Source: Mycobacterium sp.
GTDB lineage: Bacteria; Actinomycetota; Actinomycetes; Mycobacteriales; Mycobacteriaceae
DNA: 43,599 nt
Direction: 5' to 3'
NCBI GenBank assembly: GCA_020438905.1
Contig: JAGQTQ010000026.1
Coordinates: 1 to 43,599, forward strand
The position numbers and the translations under genes are program-made. The notes beneath the pieces were generated by a model. That model saw nothing but the letters and a program-made list of their open reading frames with translations, had not been told where the DNA came from and made no database searches. Shown here in pieces: positions 35,177-43,599 of this stretch. Each line of letters opens with the position of its first letter. Position 1 is the stretch's first letter.

Positions 35177-35824
35177 TCAGCGATTGAAGCCGGGCTCGGC
35201 GACCTCGGCCTCGGTCAGCTGGTCGGTCTGGGCGGGGATGTTCGGCGGCGTGGCCTTCAGCGCCGGATCATTCTCGACGGGCATCGGGGCCGGGGGAGCC
35301 TCGGCGGCGCCGGGCACGTAGGGCTCGGGAATCTGCACCACGTACGGCTCGATCTGGACCGGTGCGGTCGGGTACTGCACCGGACCGGAGCCGGTCTTGG
35401 TCAGTGCGAACGGGATCGCGATGCTCTCGGGTTCGGCGCCGCAGGCTCCGTTGCTGAAGATGCTCACATTGCCGGTCAGCGCCACCGCGTCCCAGGAGTA
35501 GTTGTTGTTGCCGGGCGCCGAGGTGCCGTCCGGGCACAGGATCGCGTCGGATTGCTCGACGAACAGGATCCACGAGCCGACCGTCCAGTAGGCGTTGGCA
35601 CTCCACGGCGCCCGCTTGGAATTTCCGGTCTCGGCGACGTGGACGCAGCGGTCGCTGTCCTCGGCGCAGGGGGTCAGGGTCCAGGTGGCGCTCTCGCCGT
35701 CCTCGGCCTCGAAGGTGTAGGTGCCCAGCGCGGTGGCGTCCACCGCACCGGCCACGGGGGCCATTGCCACGCTGATGCCGGCGCCGACGAGAGCGGCCAC
35801 CGCGGCCACCGGGGTCAGGTTCAT
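35177..35824 (-). CDS. secreted protein of unknown function
   Basis: This 215-residue protein starts at ATG 35824 with a GAGGAG ribosome binding site. A signal peptide (AAVAALVGAGISVAM) ends near APVAGAVDA. The mature N-terminal half has a beta-sheet-like pattern with four cysteines; the C-terminal part, after about residue 145, is a Pro- and Glu-rich tail that is probably disordered. The fold resembles a common family of small exported mycobacterial proteins of unknown role. It converges with the carbonic-anhydrase-like gene (1-bp gap) and is divergent from the gene at 36001. Confidence 0.75.
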   Translation of the reverse strand: MNLTPVAAVAALVGAGISVAMAPVAGAVDATALGTYTFEAEDGESATWTLTPCAEDSDRCVHVAETGNSKRAPWSANAYWTVGSWILFVEQSDAILCPDGTSAPGNNNYSWDAVALTGNVSIFSNGACGAEPESIAIPFALTKTGSGPVQYPTAPVQIEPYVVQIPEPYVPGAAEAPPAPMPVENDPALKATPPNIPAQTDQLTEAEVAEPGFNR

Positions 35825-36000
35825 GACGCTCCTCAATGATCCGTGCCGCTCCTCGGGCACCCCGAGGAGTATTCCATCACCGCCCGGTGGCCGCAGCCCC
35901 GGTCGGACCCGGGCCCGACCATCGTCTCGGCAAACCCTCGCCGCGGTGTCGGTCTGCGGGTCTACCCTGCGGACAAGGGGCTGATGTGGGGGTGGGGACG

Positions 36001-36315
36001 ATGACTGGTCCAGCGCGGTGGTCGGCGGCGATCGTCCTGGCGGGTTTGTTGGCATTGACTGCGCCGGCGGGTGCCTCGCCGATGGATCCGTACGTGCCCG
36101 ATCCGCCGGTCTGGTGTCCCGGAAACGATCCCAGTGTCTACGTCGCCTCCGGCTACGGCGGTTTCTGCGAGGGCAAGACGTACGCGGATGGAACCCGCTG
36201 GAACACCTACCGGGTCGGTTTCTTCTGGCAGCCGATGCGGTGCATCATCCCCGACGGCAGCCCGTTCCCGCCGCTGGCCGCACCCGGCGGCTGTGGTGGT
36301 GCCTGGGGAGGCTGA
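36001..36315 (+). CDS. small secreted protein
   Basis: This 104-residue protein begins at ATG 36001 with a G-rich leader (GGGGTGGGGACG) before the start. The signal peptide (WSAAIVLAGLLALTAPAGA) is followed by a mature domain of about 80 residues with four cysteines, two of them in WCPGND and GFCEGKTY, and a Gly/Pro-rich end. The compact Trp-Cys pattern is typical of small exported mycobacterial proteins, but no function is known. Confidence 0.72.
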   Translation: MTGPARWSAAIVLAGLLALTAPAGASPMDPYVPDPPVWCPGNDPSVYVASGYGGFCEGKTYADGTRWNTYRVGFFWQPMRCIIPDGSPFPPLAAPGGCGGAWGG

Positions 36316-36343
36316 TCGGCAGTGCCGGCCCGCGGAAACGGGG

Positions 36344-36375
36344 GAGCCCCGGACCGAATAATCGGCCCGGGGCTC
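36344..36375. terminator. strong bidirectional hairpin terminator
   Basis: GAGCCCCGG (36344-36352) pairs with CCGGGGCTC (36367-36375); inside, CCGA pairs with TCGG around an ATAA loop. The stem stands between the small secreted gene (plus) and glnA1 (minus), so it can stop both transcripts. Confidence 0.8.
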
Positions 36376-36430
36376 TCCTGCTGCTTGTCCGCCCGCGGAA
36401 GGCGAATCAGCAGTACCTTCGCTCGCTGAT

Positions 36431-37867
36431 TCAGCAGTCGTAGTACAGCGAGAACTCGTAGGGGTGAGGCCGGATCTGCACCGGCAGGATCTCGTTGTCC
36501 CGCTTGTAGGAGATGTAGGTCTCGATCAGGTCGGAGGTGAACACCCCTCCCTCGGTGAGGTAGTCGTGATCGGCCTCGAGCCGGTCGATCACCGCAGCCA
36601 GCGAGGTCGGTGCCTGCGGGATGTTGGCGGCCTCGTCCGGCGGCAGCTCGTAGAGGTCCTTGTCGATCGGGGCCTGCGGCTCGATCTTCTTCTTGATGCC
36701 GTCGATGCCGGCCATCAGCATCGCCGCGAAGGCCAGGTAGGGGTTTCCGGAGCTGTCCGGGCAACGGAACTCCAGGCGCTTGGCCTTCGGGTTGTTGCCG
36801 GTGATCGGAATGCGCACGCAGGCGGAACGGTTGCGCTGGCTGTAGACGAGGTTGATCGGCGCCTCGTAGCCCGGCACGAGTCGCTTGTAGGAGTTCACCG
36901 TGGGGTTGGTGAAGGCCAGCAGCGACGGGGCGTGGTGCAGGATGCCGCCGATGTAGTGCCGCGCCATGTCGGACAGGCCCGCGTAGCCGGCCTCGTCGTG
37001 GAACAGCGGCTTGCCGTCCTTCCACAGCGACTGGTGGGCGTGCATGCCGGAACCGTTGTCACCGAACAGCGGCTTGGGCATGAAGGTGACGGTCTTGCCG
37101 GCCTGCCAGGCGGTGTTCTTGATGATGTACTTGAACAGCAGCACGTCATCGGCGGCATGCAGCATGGTGTTGAACTTGTAGTTGATCTCCGCCTGCCCGG
37201 CGGTGCCCACCTCGTGGTGTCCGCGTTCGAGGGTGAATCCGGCGTTGATCAGGTTGGTGGACATCTCGTCGCGCAGGTCGACGTAGTGGTCATAGGGCGC
37301 GACGGGGAAGTAGCCGCCCTTCGGCCGCACCTTGTAGCCGCGGTTGGGGCTGCCGTCCGCCTCGTAGGGCTCGCCGGTGTTCCACCAGCCCGACTCCGAA
37401 TCGACCTCGTAGAAGGTGCCGTTCATCTTGGAGTCGAAGGCCACCGAGTCGAAGATGTAGAACTCCGCTTCCGCACCGAAGTAGGCGGTGTCGGCGATCC
37501 CTGTGGAGGCCAGGTAATTCTCCGCCTTGCGGGCGACGTTGCGCGGGTCGCGCGAGTAGGGCTCGCGGGTGAACGGGTCGTGCACGAAGAACATCAGGTT
37601 CAACGTCTTGGCAGCCCGGAACGGGTCGATGCGCGCGGTCGCGGGGTCGGGCAACAGCATCATGTCCGACTCGTGGATCGACTGGAAGCCGCGTACCGAG
37701 GAGCCGTCGAAGGCCAGGCCGTCCTCGAACACGCTCTCGTCGAACGCCGAAGCCGGAATCGAGAAGTGCTGGACGACACCGGGAAGATCGCAGAACCTGA
37801 TGTCGACGTACTCGACTTTTTCGTCCTTGATCTTCTTGATGATGTCGTCGGCTGTCTTGTCTGCCAC
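36431..37867 (-). CDS. glnA1: glutamine synthetase GlnA1 (type I-beta, adenylylated)
   Basis: This is the main ammonia-assimilating enzyme, converting glutamate and ammonia to glutamine with ATP. GTG 37867 gives 478 residues, the exact M. tuberculosis length, and has an AGGAG ribosome binding site 7 nt upstream; an upstream in-frame GTG would put that site inside the coding region. Marks are [38 protein letters not shown], the ATP-binding [15 protein letters not shown], and the regulatory loop [10 protein letters not shown] with the adenylylation tyrosine at 406. A GlnR-like operator lies upstream. It faces away from the RDD gene. Confidence 0.97.
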   Translation of the reverse strand: MADKTADDIIKKIKDEKVEYVDIRFCDLPGVVQHFSIPASAFDESVFEDGLAFDGSSVRGFQSIHESDMMLLPDPATARIDPFRAAKTLNLMFFVHDPFTREPYSRDPRNVARKAENYLASTGIADTAYFGAEAEFYIFDSVAFDSKMNGTFYEVDSESGWWNTGEPYEADGSPNRGYKVRPKGGYFPVAPYDHYVDLRDEMSTNLINAGFTLERGHHEVGTAGQAEINYKFNTMLHAADDVLLFKYIIKNTAWQAGKTVTFMPKPLFGDNGSGMHAHQSLWKDGKPLFHDEAGYAGLSDMARHYIGGILHHAPSLLAFTNPTVNSYKRLVPGYEAPINLVYSQRNRSACVRIPITGNNPKAKRLEFRCPDSSGNPYLAFAAMLMAGIDGIKKKIEPQAPIDKDLYELPPDEAANIPQAPTSLAAVIDRLEADHDYLTEGGVFTSDLIETYISYKRDNEILPVQIRPHPYEFSLYYDC

Positions 37868-37918
37868 GTAGTTACTCCTGTTCACTTGAAAGGCTCGCGC
37901 TGACGGTAGGGAGCCGAT

Positions 37919-37956
37919 GTTGCACGTCCGTCAACCGAATGTTGCGCGGACGTTAC
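37919..37956. promoter_or_regulatory. four-half-site GlnR-like operator upstream of glnA1
   Basis: On the minus strand the order is GTAAC-N6-GCAAC-N6-TTGAC-N6-GCAAC: four 5-bp half-sites exactly 11 bp apart. This is the architecture bound by GlnR, the OmpR-type nitrogen regulator of actinobacteria. It is 52 bp before the glnA1 start. TACCGT (37903-37908, minus) is a possible -10 box. Confidence 0.7.
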
Positions 37957-37983
37957 GCATGGGGGAGCCCCTATCCTTAGCCC

Positions 37984-38442
37984 ATGGCACGCGAACTCGG
38001 GTCCTGGCTCTCCGGTCCGCAGTCGCCGGGGGCGGGCGACGGCTATCCCGGCGTCCGGCTGGGGCTGCCGGAAACCGGTCCCGGGTCGATCGCCGGCTCC
38101 TGGCGTCGGATCGGGGCGCTGCTGGTGGACTGGCTGATCTCCTACGGACTGGCCGGTCTCGGCCTGGCCGGCGGCTGGTTCGGCACGTCGTTCCTGGGTA
38201 CGGCGGTGCTGCTGATCTGGTTCGTCCTCGGAGTGGTCTCGGTACGGCTGTTCGGGTTCACCCCCGGTCAGTACGTGTTGGGCCTGCGAGTGGCCTCGAT
38301 CGACAACCGCCTGCACGTCGGCACCGGCCGGGCCGTCGCCCGGGGGCTGCTGATCGCCCTGGTGCTCCCGGCGCTGTTCACCGACGGCGACGGCCGTGGC
38401 ATTCAGGACCGTGCCACCGCGACGGCCGTTGTACGGCGTTGA
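37984..38442 (+). CDS. RDD family membrane protein (Rv2219A orthologue)
   Basis: This 152-residue protein has a Gly/Pro-rich N-terminal segment of about 35 residues, then the RDD domain: the Arg of WRRIGALLVDW, the Asp of the same helix, and hydrophobic segments at about 45-65, 72-90 and 120-135. RDD proteins are small membrane proteins that often act in transport or ion balance, but no substrate is known. The start ATG 37984 has no clear ribosome binding site. Its stop codon lies inside hairpin repeat copy B. It is divergent from glnA1, as in M. tuberculosis. Confidence 0.84.
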   Translation: MARELGSWLSGPQSPGAGDGYPGVRLGLPETGPGSIAGSWRRIGALLVDWLISYGLAGLGLAGGWFGTSFLGTAVLLIWFVLGVVSVRLFGFTPGQYVLGLRVASIDNRLHVGTGRAVARGLLIALVLPALFTDGDGRGIQDRATATAVVRR

Positions 38443-38495
38443 GTGAGGAACCTCGCAGAGCGCTTCTCGCACTTCTTCTGCGTGGTTCCTCACTC
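38441..38495. repeat. hairpin repeat, copy B (19-nt loop family)
   Basis: GAGTGAGGAACC (38441-38452) and GGTTCCTCACTC (38484-38495) pair perfectly over 12 bp. After one T-T mismatch, CGCAG (38454-38458) pairs with CTGCG (38478-38482), leaving a loop of 19 nt. The left arm overlaps the stop codon (TGA) of the RDD gene. It is probably a terminator or a mobile palindromic repeat. Confidence 0.82.
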
Positions 38496-38502
38496 GTCGG
38501 CC

Positions 38503-38533
38503 CCTGTGGATCATTCAGTGGTGCCTGTGGATC
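38503..38533. promoter_or_regulatory. 10-bp direct repeats 21 bp apart before the DUF559 gene
   Basis: CCTGTGGATC occurs at 38503-38512 and 38524-38533, offset by exactly two helical turns. The pair lies 43-73 bp before the start codon at 38576. It could bind a dimeric regulator, possibly the gene's own product, but this is inference. Confidence 0.45.
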
Positions 38534-38575
38534 GCTGACGGGCTTGCCGGAGCCGAACTGGCACGGTCGACGCCT

Positions 38576-39412
38576 ATGGGACCGTTCATCGCCAGCGAGG
38601 CCCTGGCCGCCGGCCGGGTCAGTCGCTACGAACTGGCCGCCGATCACCGGCGGCTGCTACCGGACGTCTACGCGCCGAAACGGGCGCGGCTGTGTCTCGA
38701 CGACCGCATCGAGGCGGCCTGGCTGTGGTCGCGGCGCACGGGGATCGTCACCGGCCTGGCGGCATCGGCACTGCACGGCGCGGGCTGGGTCGATCCGCAG
38801 ACCGCCATCGAGTTGAACCTCGCGCACAACAAGACCCCCGCGGGAATCATCGTCCGCCGGGAGACGCTGCTCGACCGCGAGATCGGCCGGATTCGGGGCA
38901 TGACGGTCACGACTGTCGAGCGCACCGCATTCGATCTCGCCCGGCGCGGCCCCTTCGGCACCGCTCTGCAGCGTCTCGACGCACTGGCCCGGGCCACGTT
39001 CTTCAAGCCCGATGATGTGATCGCCGTGCTCGACGCGCATCCCCGACTCAGGGGGCGCCGGCGGGTGCCGCGGCTGCTCGACCTCGTCGACGGTGGAGCG
39101 CAATCGCCGAAGGAGACCTGGCTGCGGCTGCTGCTCATCGAGGCGGGCTTCCCCCGGCCGCGGACGCAGATCCCGGTGATCGCGGCCGACGGGTACCGGC
39201 GTTATTTCCTCGACATGGGATGGGAGGAGTTCATGGTGGCGGTCGAATACGACGGTGAGCAACACCGCACCGACAGCGTGCAATACCGCGGCGACATCGC
39301 CCGCTCGGAGTACCTCGACGGCCTCGGCTGGCGCCGGATCAGGGTGCTGGCCGGGGATCGCCGCGACGACATCGTGCGACGGGTGGCCGGGGCAGGGGTG
39401 CCGCTCGGCTGA
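38576..39412 (+). CDS. AbiEi/DUF559-like protein
   Basis: This is a 278-residue protein with two parts. The N-terminal part (about 1-100) resembles the AbiEi-type antitoxin winged helix: EALAAGRVSRYELAADHRRLLPDVYAP. The C-terminal part (about 190-275) is a DUF559/restriction-endonuclease-like core with the FLDMGWEEFMVAVEYDGEQH segment (Asp...Glu...Tyr-Asp-Gly), then RRIRVLAGDRRDDI. Such stand-alone genes are common in mycobacteria; no AbiEii toxin gene is nearby. A 10-bp direct repeat lies upstream and a 14-bp tandem repeat overlaps the stop codon. Confidence 0.78.
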   Translation: MGPFIASEALAAGRVSRYELAADHRRLLPDVYAPKRARLCLDDRIEAAWLWSRRTGIVTGLAASALHGAGWVDPQTAIELNLAHNKTPAGIIVRRETLLDREIGRIRGMTVTTVERTAFDLARRGPFGTALQRLDALARATFFKPDDVIAVLDAHPRLRGRRRVPRLLDLVDGGAQSPKETWLRLLLIEAGFPRPRTQIPVIAADGYRRYFLDMGWEEFMVAVEYDGEQHRTDSVQYRGDIARSEYLDGLGWRRIRVLAGDRRDDIVRRVAGAGVPLG

Positions 39413-39460
39413 TCCGCGTCGGCTGATCCGCGTCGGCCGAGCCGCGTCGGCTGATCCGCG
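39405..39460. repeat. 14-bp tandem repeat, four copies
   Basis: TCGGCTGATCCGCG occurs at 39405-39418, 39419-39432 and 39447-39460 without change, and with two changes at 39433-39446. The first copy contains the stop codon of the DUF559-like gene. Confidence 0.97.
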
Positions 39461-39462
39461 TT

Positions 39463-39516
39463 GAGTGAGGAACCTCGCAGCAGGTCACTCGAACTTCTTC
39501 TGCGCGAGTCCTCACT
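39463..39516. repeat. hairpin repeat, copy C (19-nt loop family)
   Basis: AGTGAGGA (39464-39471) pairs with TCCTCACT (39509-39516) and CGCAG (39476-39480) with CTGCG (39500-39504), with a 4x4 internal loop and a terminal loop of 19 nt. It lies between the convergent DUF559-like and DUF4191 genes, so it may act as a terminator for either. Confidence 0.78.
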
Positions 39517-39531
39517 GACGGGCAAGAGAGT

Positions 39532-40287
39532 TCAGCGCCGGCGGACGGTGCGCTGCACACCCTTCATCTTGGCCTGCGAGGGCAGCGGGCCCTTCGGCAT
39601 CGCGGCCGCCGGACCCATCCTGCTGCCGAGCGCGGTCAGCTTGGACTCCAGGATGTCCATCTGCTTGACCGTGATGTTGGCCGGTAGCCGGGTCAGGTGC
39701 CGTTCCAGCTTGGCCAGCGGCACCTCGCCCTCGTCGTTGCCGATGATCACGTCGTAGATCGGTATCTCGCCGATCAGGCGCGCGGTGCGCTTCTTCTCCT
39801 GGGCCAGCAGCGGCTTGACCCGCGACGGTGAACCCTCCCCGACGAAGATCACGCCGGGCCGGCCGATCACCCGGTGCACCGCGTCGAGATGACCGGTGGC
39901 CGATACGCCGGGGGTCACCCGCCACTTACCGCGAAGGTTGTCCAGGGCCCAGGCGGCGGCACCGGCCTGCCCCTCGGCCTTGCGGTAGACGTTCTTCTGG
40001 GCGCGGCGGCCGAAGATGATGAACGCGACGAGGACACCCAGCACGACACCGAGCACGATCATCAGGTACTTGGTGAATCCGCCGATCACCAGGCCGAGGG
40101 CCACCGAGGCGGCGACGATGACCACGAAGGAGCCGACCATATAGGGCAGCAGCCGGCCGTCTTCCTTGCGCTGCATCTGGAAGGCCTGCCACAACTGGGT
40201 GCGGCGTTGCTTGGAGGCTGCCTTGCGTGCGGCTTTGGCTTCGGCTTTTGCCGCCTTGGTCTGGGCGGGCGTGCGGGATTTCGCCAT
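39532..40287 (-). CDS. DUF4191 family membrane protein (Rv2219 orthologue)
   Basis: This 251-residue protein has a Lys/Ala-rich basic N-terminus (1-32), two adjacent membrane helices (about 46-95, LPYMVGSFVVIVAAS and LMIVLGVVLGVLVAF), and a soluble C-terminal domain ending in an Arg-rich tail. The family is restricted to actinobacteria and has no known role. The C-terminal domain faces the cytoplasm if the basic N-terminus does. ATG 40287 is chosen because it opens the conserved MAKSRTPAQTKAAKAEAK stretch. It lies 26 bp after lipA. Confidence 0.87.
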   Translation of the reverse strand: MAKSRTPAQTKAAKAEAKAARKAASKQRRTQLWQAFQMQRKEDGRLLPYMVGSFVVIVAASVALGLVIGGFTKYLMIVLGVVLGVLVAFIIFGRRAQKNVYRKAEGQAGAAAWALDNLRGKWRVTPGVSATGHLDAVHRVIGRPGVIFVGEGSPSRVKPLLAQEKKRTARLIGEIPIYDVIIGNDEGEVPLAKLERHLTRLPANITVKQMDILESKLTALGSRMGPAAAMPKGPLPSQAKMKGVQRTVRRR

Positions 40288-40313
40288 AGCTGTCAAGGAT
40301 ACGTAGCGGGCCG

Positions 40314-41264
40314 TCAGTCGTGGGCCGGAGTCGCCTCCGGAAGCCGGTGTGTGGCGGCGGCCTGAGCGTAGAGACGCCCGGCCCGATAAGAGGAACGCAC
40401 CAGCGGCCCGGCCAGCACCCCGGCGAATCCCAGCCCCTCGGCATAGCCGGCCAGTTCGACGAACTCCTCGGGGTTGACCCACCGCTCGACCGGGTGGTGC
40501 CGCGGCGAGGGCCGCAGGTACTGGGTGATGGTGACGATGTCGCAGCCGGCGTCGTGCAGGTCGGCCAACGCGGTGCGCACCTCCTCGACGGTCTCGCCCA
40601 TGCCGAGGATGAGGTTGCTCTTGGTGACCAGGCCGAACTGCCGAGCGGCGGTGATCACGTCGAGGCTGCGCTGATAGCGAAACGCCGGTCGGATCCGCTT
40701 GAAGATCCGCGGGACCGTCTCCAGGTTGTGCGCGAAGACCTCCGGTTGGGAATCGAACACCTGCCGCAGCAGTTCCGGCTCGCCGTTGAAGTCCGGCGCC
40801 AGCAACTCCACCCCGGTCGAGGGGTTCAACTCCTTGATGGCACGCACCGTCTCGGCGTACAGCCAGGCCCCGCCGTCGGGCAGGTCGTCGCGGGCCACCC
40901 CGGTGACGGTCGCGTACTTCAGGCCCATCGCGGCGACGCTCTGGGCCACCCGGCGCGGCTCGTCGCGGTCCAGTTCGGCCGGCTTGCCGGTGTCGATCTG
41001 GCAGAAGTCGCAGCGGCGGGTGCACTGCTCGCCGCCGATCAGGAAGGTGGCCTCGCGGTCCTCCCAGCATTCGAAGATGTTCGGACAGCCGGCTTCCTCG
41101 CACACGGTGTGCAGGCCCTCGCGGCGGACCAGCCCCTTCAGCGCGGTGTACTCGGGCCCCATTCGCGCCCGGGTCTTGATCCACGGGGGTTTGCGTTCGA
41201 TCGGGGTCTGGGCGTTACGCACCTCGAGCCGCAGCAGTTTGCGATCGCCCGGTGGCACGCTCAT
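40314..41264 (-). CDS. lipA: lipoyl synthase LipA
   Basis: This 316-residue radical-SAM enzyme inserts two sulfurs into octanoyl groups on lipoyl domains. The radical-SAM cluster ligands are Cys81, Cys85 and Cys88 (CTRRCDFC), and the auxiliary cluster ligands are Cys55, Cys60 and Cys66 ([12 protein letters not shown]). A C-terminal Arg-Ser-Ser-Tyr motif is present. ATG 41264 overlaps the lipB stop by 4 nt. With lipB it makes the cofactor for DlaT, encoded 1.6 kb upstream on the same strand. Confidence 0.96.
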   Translation of the reverse strand: MSVPPGDRKLLRLEVRNAQTPIERKPPWIKTRARMGPEYTALKGLVRREGLHTVCEEAGCPNIFECWEDREATFLIGGEQCTRRCDFCQIDTGKPAELDRDEPRRVAQSVAAMGLKYATVTGVARDDLPDGGAWLYAETVRAIKELNPSTGVELLAPDFNGEPELLRQVFDSQPEVFAHNLETVPRIFKRIRPAFRYQRSLDVITAARQFGLVTKSNLILGMGETVEEVRTALADLHDAGCDIVTITQYLRPSPRHHPVERWVNPEEFVELAGYAEGLGFAGVLAGPLVRSSYRAGRLYAQAAATHRLPEATPAHD

Positions 41265-41947
41265 GGCTGCGATGCTACGGGACCGGTCACTTCCGTCCGG
41301 CCGTCGAGGGTGTCGCGGAGCGCCTCGGCGACCCGAGTCCGGACCTCCTCGACGCCGACCCGCCGGCCGAGTTCGGCGGTCAGCGACGTCACCCCGGCAT
41401 CGGCGATGCCGCACGGCACGATCCTGCCGAACGCCGCCAGGTCGCAATCGCAGTTCAGGGCGAATCCGTGCAGGGTGGTGCCGCGCGCCACCCGAATGCC
41501 GATTGCGGCGACTTTTCGCTCCGGCCGGCCGGGTCCGGCGGGTAGCCACACCCCGGAGCGGCCCTCGACCCGGACGGCCGCGAGGCCCAGCTCGGCGCAC
41601 ACGTTGATCAACGACTGTTCAACGCGCCGAACGTAATTCAGCACGTCCAGCGGTTCGGCCAGTCCGATGACGGGATAGCCGACCAGTTGTCCGGGGCCGT
41701 GCCAGGTGATCTTGCCGCCCCGGTCGGTGTCGACGACGGGGGTGCCGTCGGCCGGGCGCTCGTGCGCCTCGGTGCGCTTGCCGGCCGTGTAGACCGGTGG
41801 GTGCTCCAGCAGCAGTAACGTGTCGGCGCCGCCGGCCACCCGGGCCTCGGCGATCTCGCGCTGCAACTGCCAGGCCTCGGCGTAGCCGAGCACCCCCAGC
41901 TGCCGGATCTGCATCTCGCCGTCGCTGGAGCGGATGGACTGCCGCAT
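41261..41947 (-). CDS. lipB: octanoyl-ACP:protein transferase LipB
   Basis: This 228-residue enzyme moves octanoyl groups from ACP to lipoyl-domain lysines. The acyl-binding Lys145 (RKVAAIG) and Cys179 (IVPCGI) match the known Lys142/Cys176 dyad of M. tuberculosis LipB with a constant offset. The [17 protein letters not shown] motif is intact. ATG 41947 is chosen by alignment of the start to LipB; the open frame continues to 42034. It is coupled to lipA. Confidence 0.95.
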   Translation of the reverse strand: MRQSIRSSDGEMQIRQLGVLGYAEAWQLQREIAEARVAGGADTLLLLEHPPVYTAGKRTEAHERPADGTPVVDTDRGGKITWHGPGQLVGYPVIGLAEPLDVLNYVRRVEQSLINVCAELGLAAVRVEGRSGVWLPAGPGRPERKVAAIGIRVARGTTLHGFALNCDCDLAAFGRIVPCGIADAGVTSLTAELGRRVGVEEVRTRVAEALRDTLDGRTEVTGPVASQP

Positions 41948-41960
41948 CGACCCGACGCTA

Positions 41961-42881
41961 CTACCCCCGAGCGGACCCCGTGGCGTAGGCGAGGGCTTCG
42001 CCGATGGTGTTGTGGTGGAACACGAAGCCGGCACGCTCCAGGGCGGCGGGGATGGCCCGCTGACCGCCGAGCAGGCCCTCCTCGGCGAACTCTCCCAGCA
42101 GGGTCTTCAGCGCGAACCCGGGCACCGGCCAGGGTGCTTTCCGGTTCAGCGCCCGGCCGAGGGCCGCGGTGAACTCGGCGTTGGTGACCGGAGCGGGTCC
42201 GGTGAAGTTGACCGGACCGGACAACCCCGGGTTACCGATGGCGAACAGCAGCGCGCGAACCTCGTCCTCCAGGCTGATCCACGGCATGTATTGCCGGCCG
42301 GCCCCCAACCGCCCGCCCAACCCCAGGCCGAACAGCGGCTTGAGCCTGCCGAGCACACCCCCGGTGGGGGAGAGCACCAGGCCGGTGCGGGCGAGCACCA
42401 CCCGAACCCCGGCCTCTTCGGCAGGCCGGCTGGCGGCTTCCCAATCGACGCACAGCTGGGCCAGGAAACCCGCGCCGGGCGGGGCGGATTCATCGATGAT
42501 CTGGTTGCCGGCGTCGCCGTAATACCCCACGGCGCTGGCGTTGATCAGGGTCGGGACGCCGGCCTCGACCACCGCCGCCGAGAGCACCTCGGTCGGGTCG
42601 ATGCGGCTGTCGCGCAGGCTCTGCTTGAAGGCGCCGGACCAGCGCCGGTCGCCGACACCGACACCGCACAGGTTGACCGCGGCGTCGACACCGCGCAGGC
42701 CGGCCGCGTCGAACTCGCCGCTTCCCGGATCCCAGAACAACTCGTCGCGGCCGCCGGGGGATCGCCGCACGATCCGCAGCACCCGGTGGTCAGCCGAGCG
42801 CAACGCGGCCACCAGGGCCGACCCGATCACGCCGGAGGATCCGGCAATGGCAACGGTCAACGTCCCGGTTTGTGCACCCAC
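41961..42881 (-). CDS. NAD(P)-dependent epimerase/SulA-like SDR (TIGR01777 family)
   Basis: This 306-residue protein has an N-terminal Rossmann fold with the nucleotide-binding motif [11 protein letters not shown] (about 13-23), a Tyr-based active site in [10 protein letters not shown], and a C-terminal DUF1731 region ([20 protein letters not shown]). It is the orthologue of Rv2216, whose substrate is unknown. It starts with GTG 42881. It lies 13 bp before lipB and 17 bp after dlaT, so it is part of the dlaT-lipB-lipA transcription unit. Confidence 0.9.
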   Translation of the reverse strand: MGAQTGTLTVAIAGSSGVIGSALVAALRSADHRVLRIVRRSPGGRDELFWDPGSGEFDAAGLRGVDAAVNLCGVGVGDRRWSGAFKQSLRDSRIDPTEVLSAAVVEAGVPTLINASAVGYYGDAGNQIIDESAPPGAGFLAQLCVDWEAASRPAEEAGVRVVLARTGLVLSPTGGVLGRLKPLFGLGLGGRLGAGRQYMPWISLEDEVRALLFAIGNPGLSGPVNFTGPAPVTNAEFTAALGRALNRKAPWPVPGFALKTLLGEFAEEGLLGGQRAIPAALERAGFVFHHNTIGEALAYATGSARG

Positions 42882-42898
42882 CGCTGAGCCGACCGCCT

Positions 42899-43599
42899 CT
42901 AGAGCCCGAGTTCGGCTTCGAACTCGCCTTCCTCCAGGCGTTTCCTGACCGTGGTCAGGAAACGGCCGGCGTCGGCGCCGTCGATGAGGCGGTGGTCGTA
43001 GGTCAGCGGCAGGTAGCAGATCGAGCGGACACCGATCGACTCGTTGCCGAACTCGTCGACGATCACCCGCGGACGCTTGACGATCGCGCCGGTGCCGAGC
43101 ATGGCGGCCTGCGGCGGGACCAGGATCGGAGTGTCGAACAACGCGCCCTGGCTGCCGATGTTGGTGATGGTGAAGGTGCCACCGGAGAGCTCGTCGGGCT
43201 TCAGATTGCCCGAACGGGCGCGGGCGGCGATGTCGTTGATCGCGCGCGCCAGACCGGCCAGCGACAGATCCCCGGCGTTGTGGACCACCGGCGAGAGCAG
43301 GCCCTGCTCGGTGTCGACCGCGAAGCCGAGGTGCTCGGCGTCGTAGTAGGTGATCTCGCCGGTGTCCTCGTTGTAGCTGGCGTTGATGTTCGGATGGGCC
43401 TTGAGCGCGTCGATGACCGCGCGGGCGATGAACGGCAGGAAGGTGAGGTTCACGCCCTCCCGTTCGGCGAACTCCTTTTTGGCCTTGGCCCGCAGCGCCA
43501 CGATCTTGGTCATGTCGACCTCGTGGGTCTGGGTGAGCTGCGCAGTCGCCTGCAGTGACTCGCGGGTCTTGCGGGCGGTGATCTGCCGGATCCGGTTGG
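42899..43599 (-). CDS. dlaT: dihydrolipoamide acyltransferase DlaT (E2), 3' part
   Basis: The frame stays open to the window edge on the minus strand, so this is the C-terminal 233 residues or so of the E2 core. The catalytic motif [13 protein letters not shown] is near the C-terminus; the conserved [17 protein letters not shown] helix begins at the edge. The lipoyl domains lie outside the window. In mycobacteria this protein serves pyruvate dehydrogenase and also the peroxynitrite reductase system with AhpD. It is the first visible gene of the dlaT-SDR-lipB-lipA unit. An internal ATG at 43513 is not the start. Confidence 0.95.
   Translation of the reverse strand, partial: NRIRQITARKTRESLQATAQLTQTHEVDMTKIVALRAKAKKEFAEREGVNLTFLPFIARAVIDALKAHPNINASYNEDTGEITYYDAEHLGFAVDTEQGLLSPVVHNAGDLSLAGLARAINDIAARARSGNLKPDELSGGTFTITNIGSQGALFDTPILVPPQAAMLGTGAIVKRPRVIVDEFGNESIGVRSICYLPLTYDHRLIDGADAGRFLTTVRKRLEEGEFEAELGL

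Noticed and set aside
37868..37885. A glnA1 start 6 codons further upstream
   Set aside because: It would place the AGGAG ribosome binding site inside the coding region, and GTG 37867 gives the exact family length of 478 residues.

Overview
The window is a chromosomal segment of a mycobacterium (GC-rich Actinomycetota). Most protein sequences are recognisable as orthologues of the Mycobacterium tuberculosis block from acpM-fabD (Rv2244-Rv2243) to dlaT (Rv2215), in nearly the same order. The exact species cannot be told from the sequence alone. Many genes start with GTG and several appear leaderless, with a TANNNT -10 box 6-8 nt before the start codon, as is common in mycobacteria.

Layout. 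Positions 1-5.3 kb (minus strand) hold the start of acpM, fabD (FAS-II), its regulator mabR, and aceE (pyruvate dehydrogenase E1). From 5.4-7.2 kb (plus) come a lipoprotein, a DUF3052 protein, the peroxiredoxin ahpE and tRNA-Val(UAC). From 7.2-12.5 kb come an XRE regulator and an amidohydrolase (minus), cobD (plus), and an overlapping minus-strand operon ptkA-like HAD, ptpA and SURF1. From 12.5-17.2 kb (plus) lies a compact operon: cobC-like aminotransferase, NIF3, zinc-ribbon coiled-coil protein, RNase HI/phosphatase fusion and a methyltransferase. The RNase P RNA follows, tail to tail with a CYTH-CHAD protein, then panB (minus). From 20.2-29.9 kb (plus) are a wax-ester synthase/DGAT, two tandem Hip1-type serine hydrolases, a secreted Cys-rich protein, glnA2 and glnE. 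From 36.4-43.6 kb are glnA1 (minus), an RDD membrane protein and a DUF559 protein (plus), then DUF4191, lipA, lipB, an SDR epimerase and the 3' part of dlaT (minus).

The most interesting insertion relative to M. tuberculosis is at 30.1-35.2 kb, between glnE and glnA1. It is a four-gene operon with a near-consensus, apparently leaderless promoter. It encodes a DabB-like membrane subunit, a DabA-like (DUF2309) zinc protein with its C-x-D-x-R...H...C site intact, a PII-like small regulator, and a beta-carbonic-anhydrase-like protein. That last protein keeps the zinc ligands but has lost the catalytic Asp-Arg dyad (C-x-D-x-R is replaced by C-A-C-A-G). Together these look like an inorganic-carbon (bicarbonate) accumulation system with its own sensor, placed inside the nitrogen-assimilation block (glnA2, glnE, glnA1).

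Other points of structure: a family of three hairpin repeats with a constant 19-nt loop at gene 3' ends (about 2.46, 38.44 and 39.46 kb); five perfect or near-perfect short tandem duplications (14-20 bp), mostly at gene boundaries; a four-half-site GlnR-like operator with 11-bp periodicity before glnA1; and overlapping palindromes in the fabD promoter region fitting MabR control. Functionally, lipA and lipB supply lipoyl groups for dlaT, which works with aceE at the other end of the window. GlnE adenylylates GlnA1 on Tyr406, which is present.
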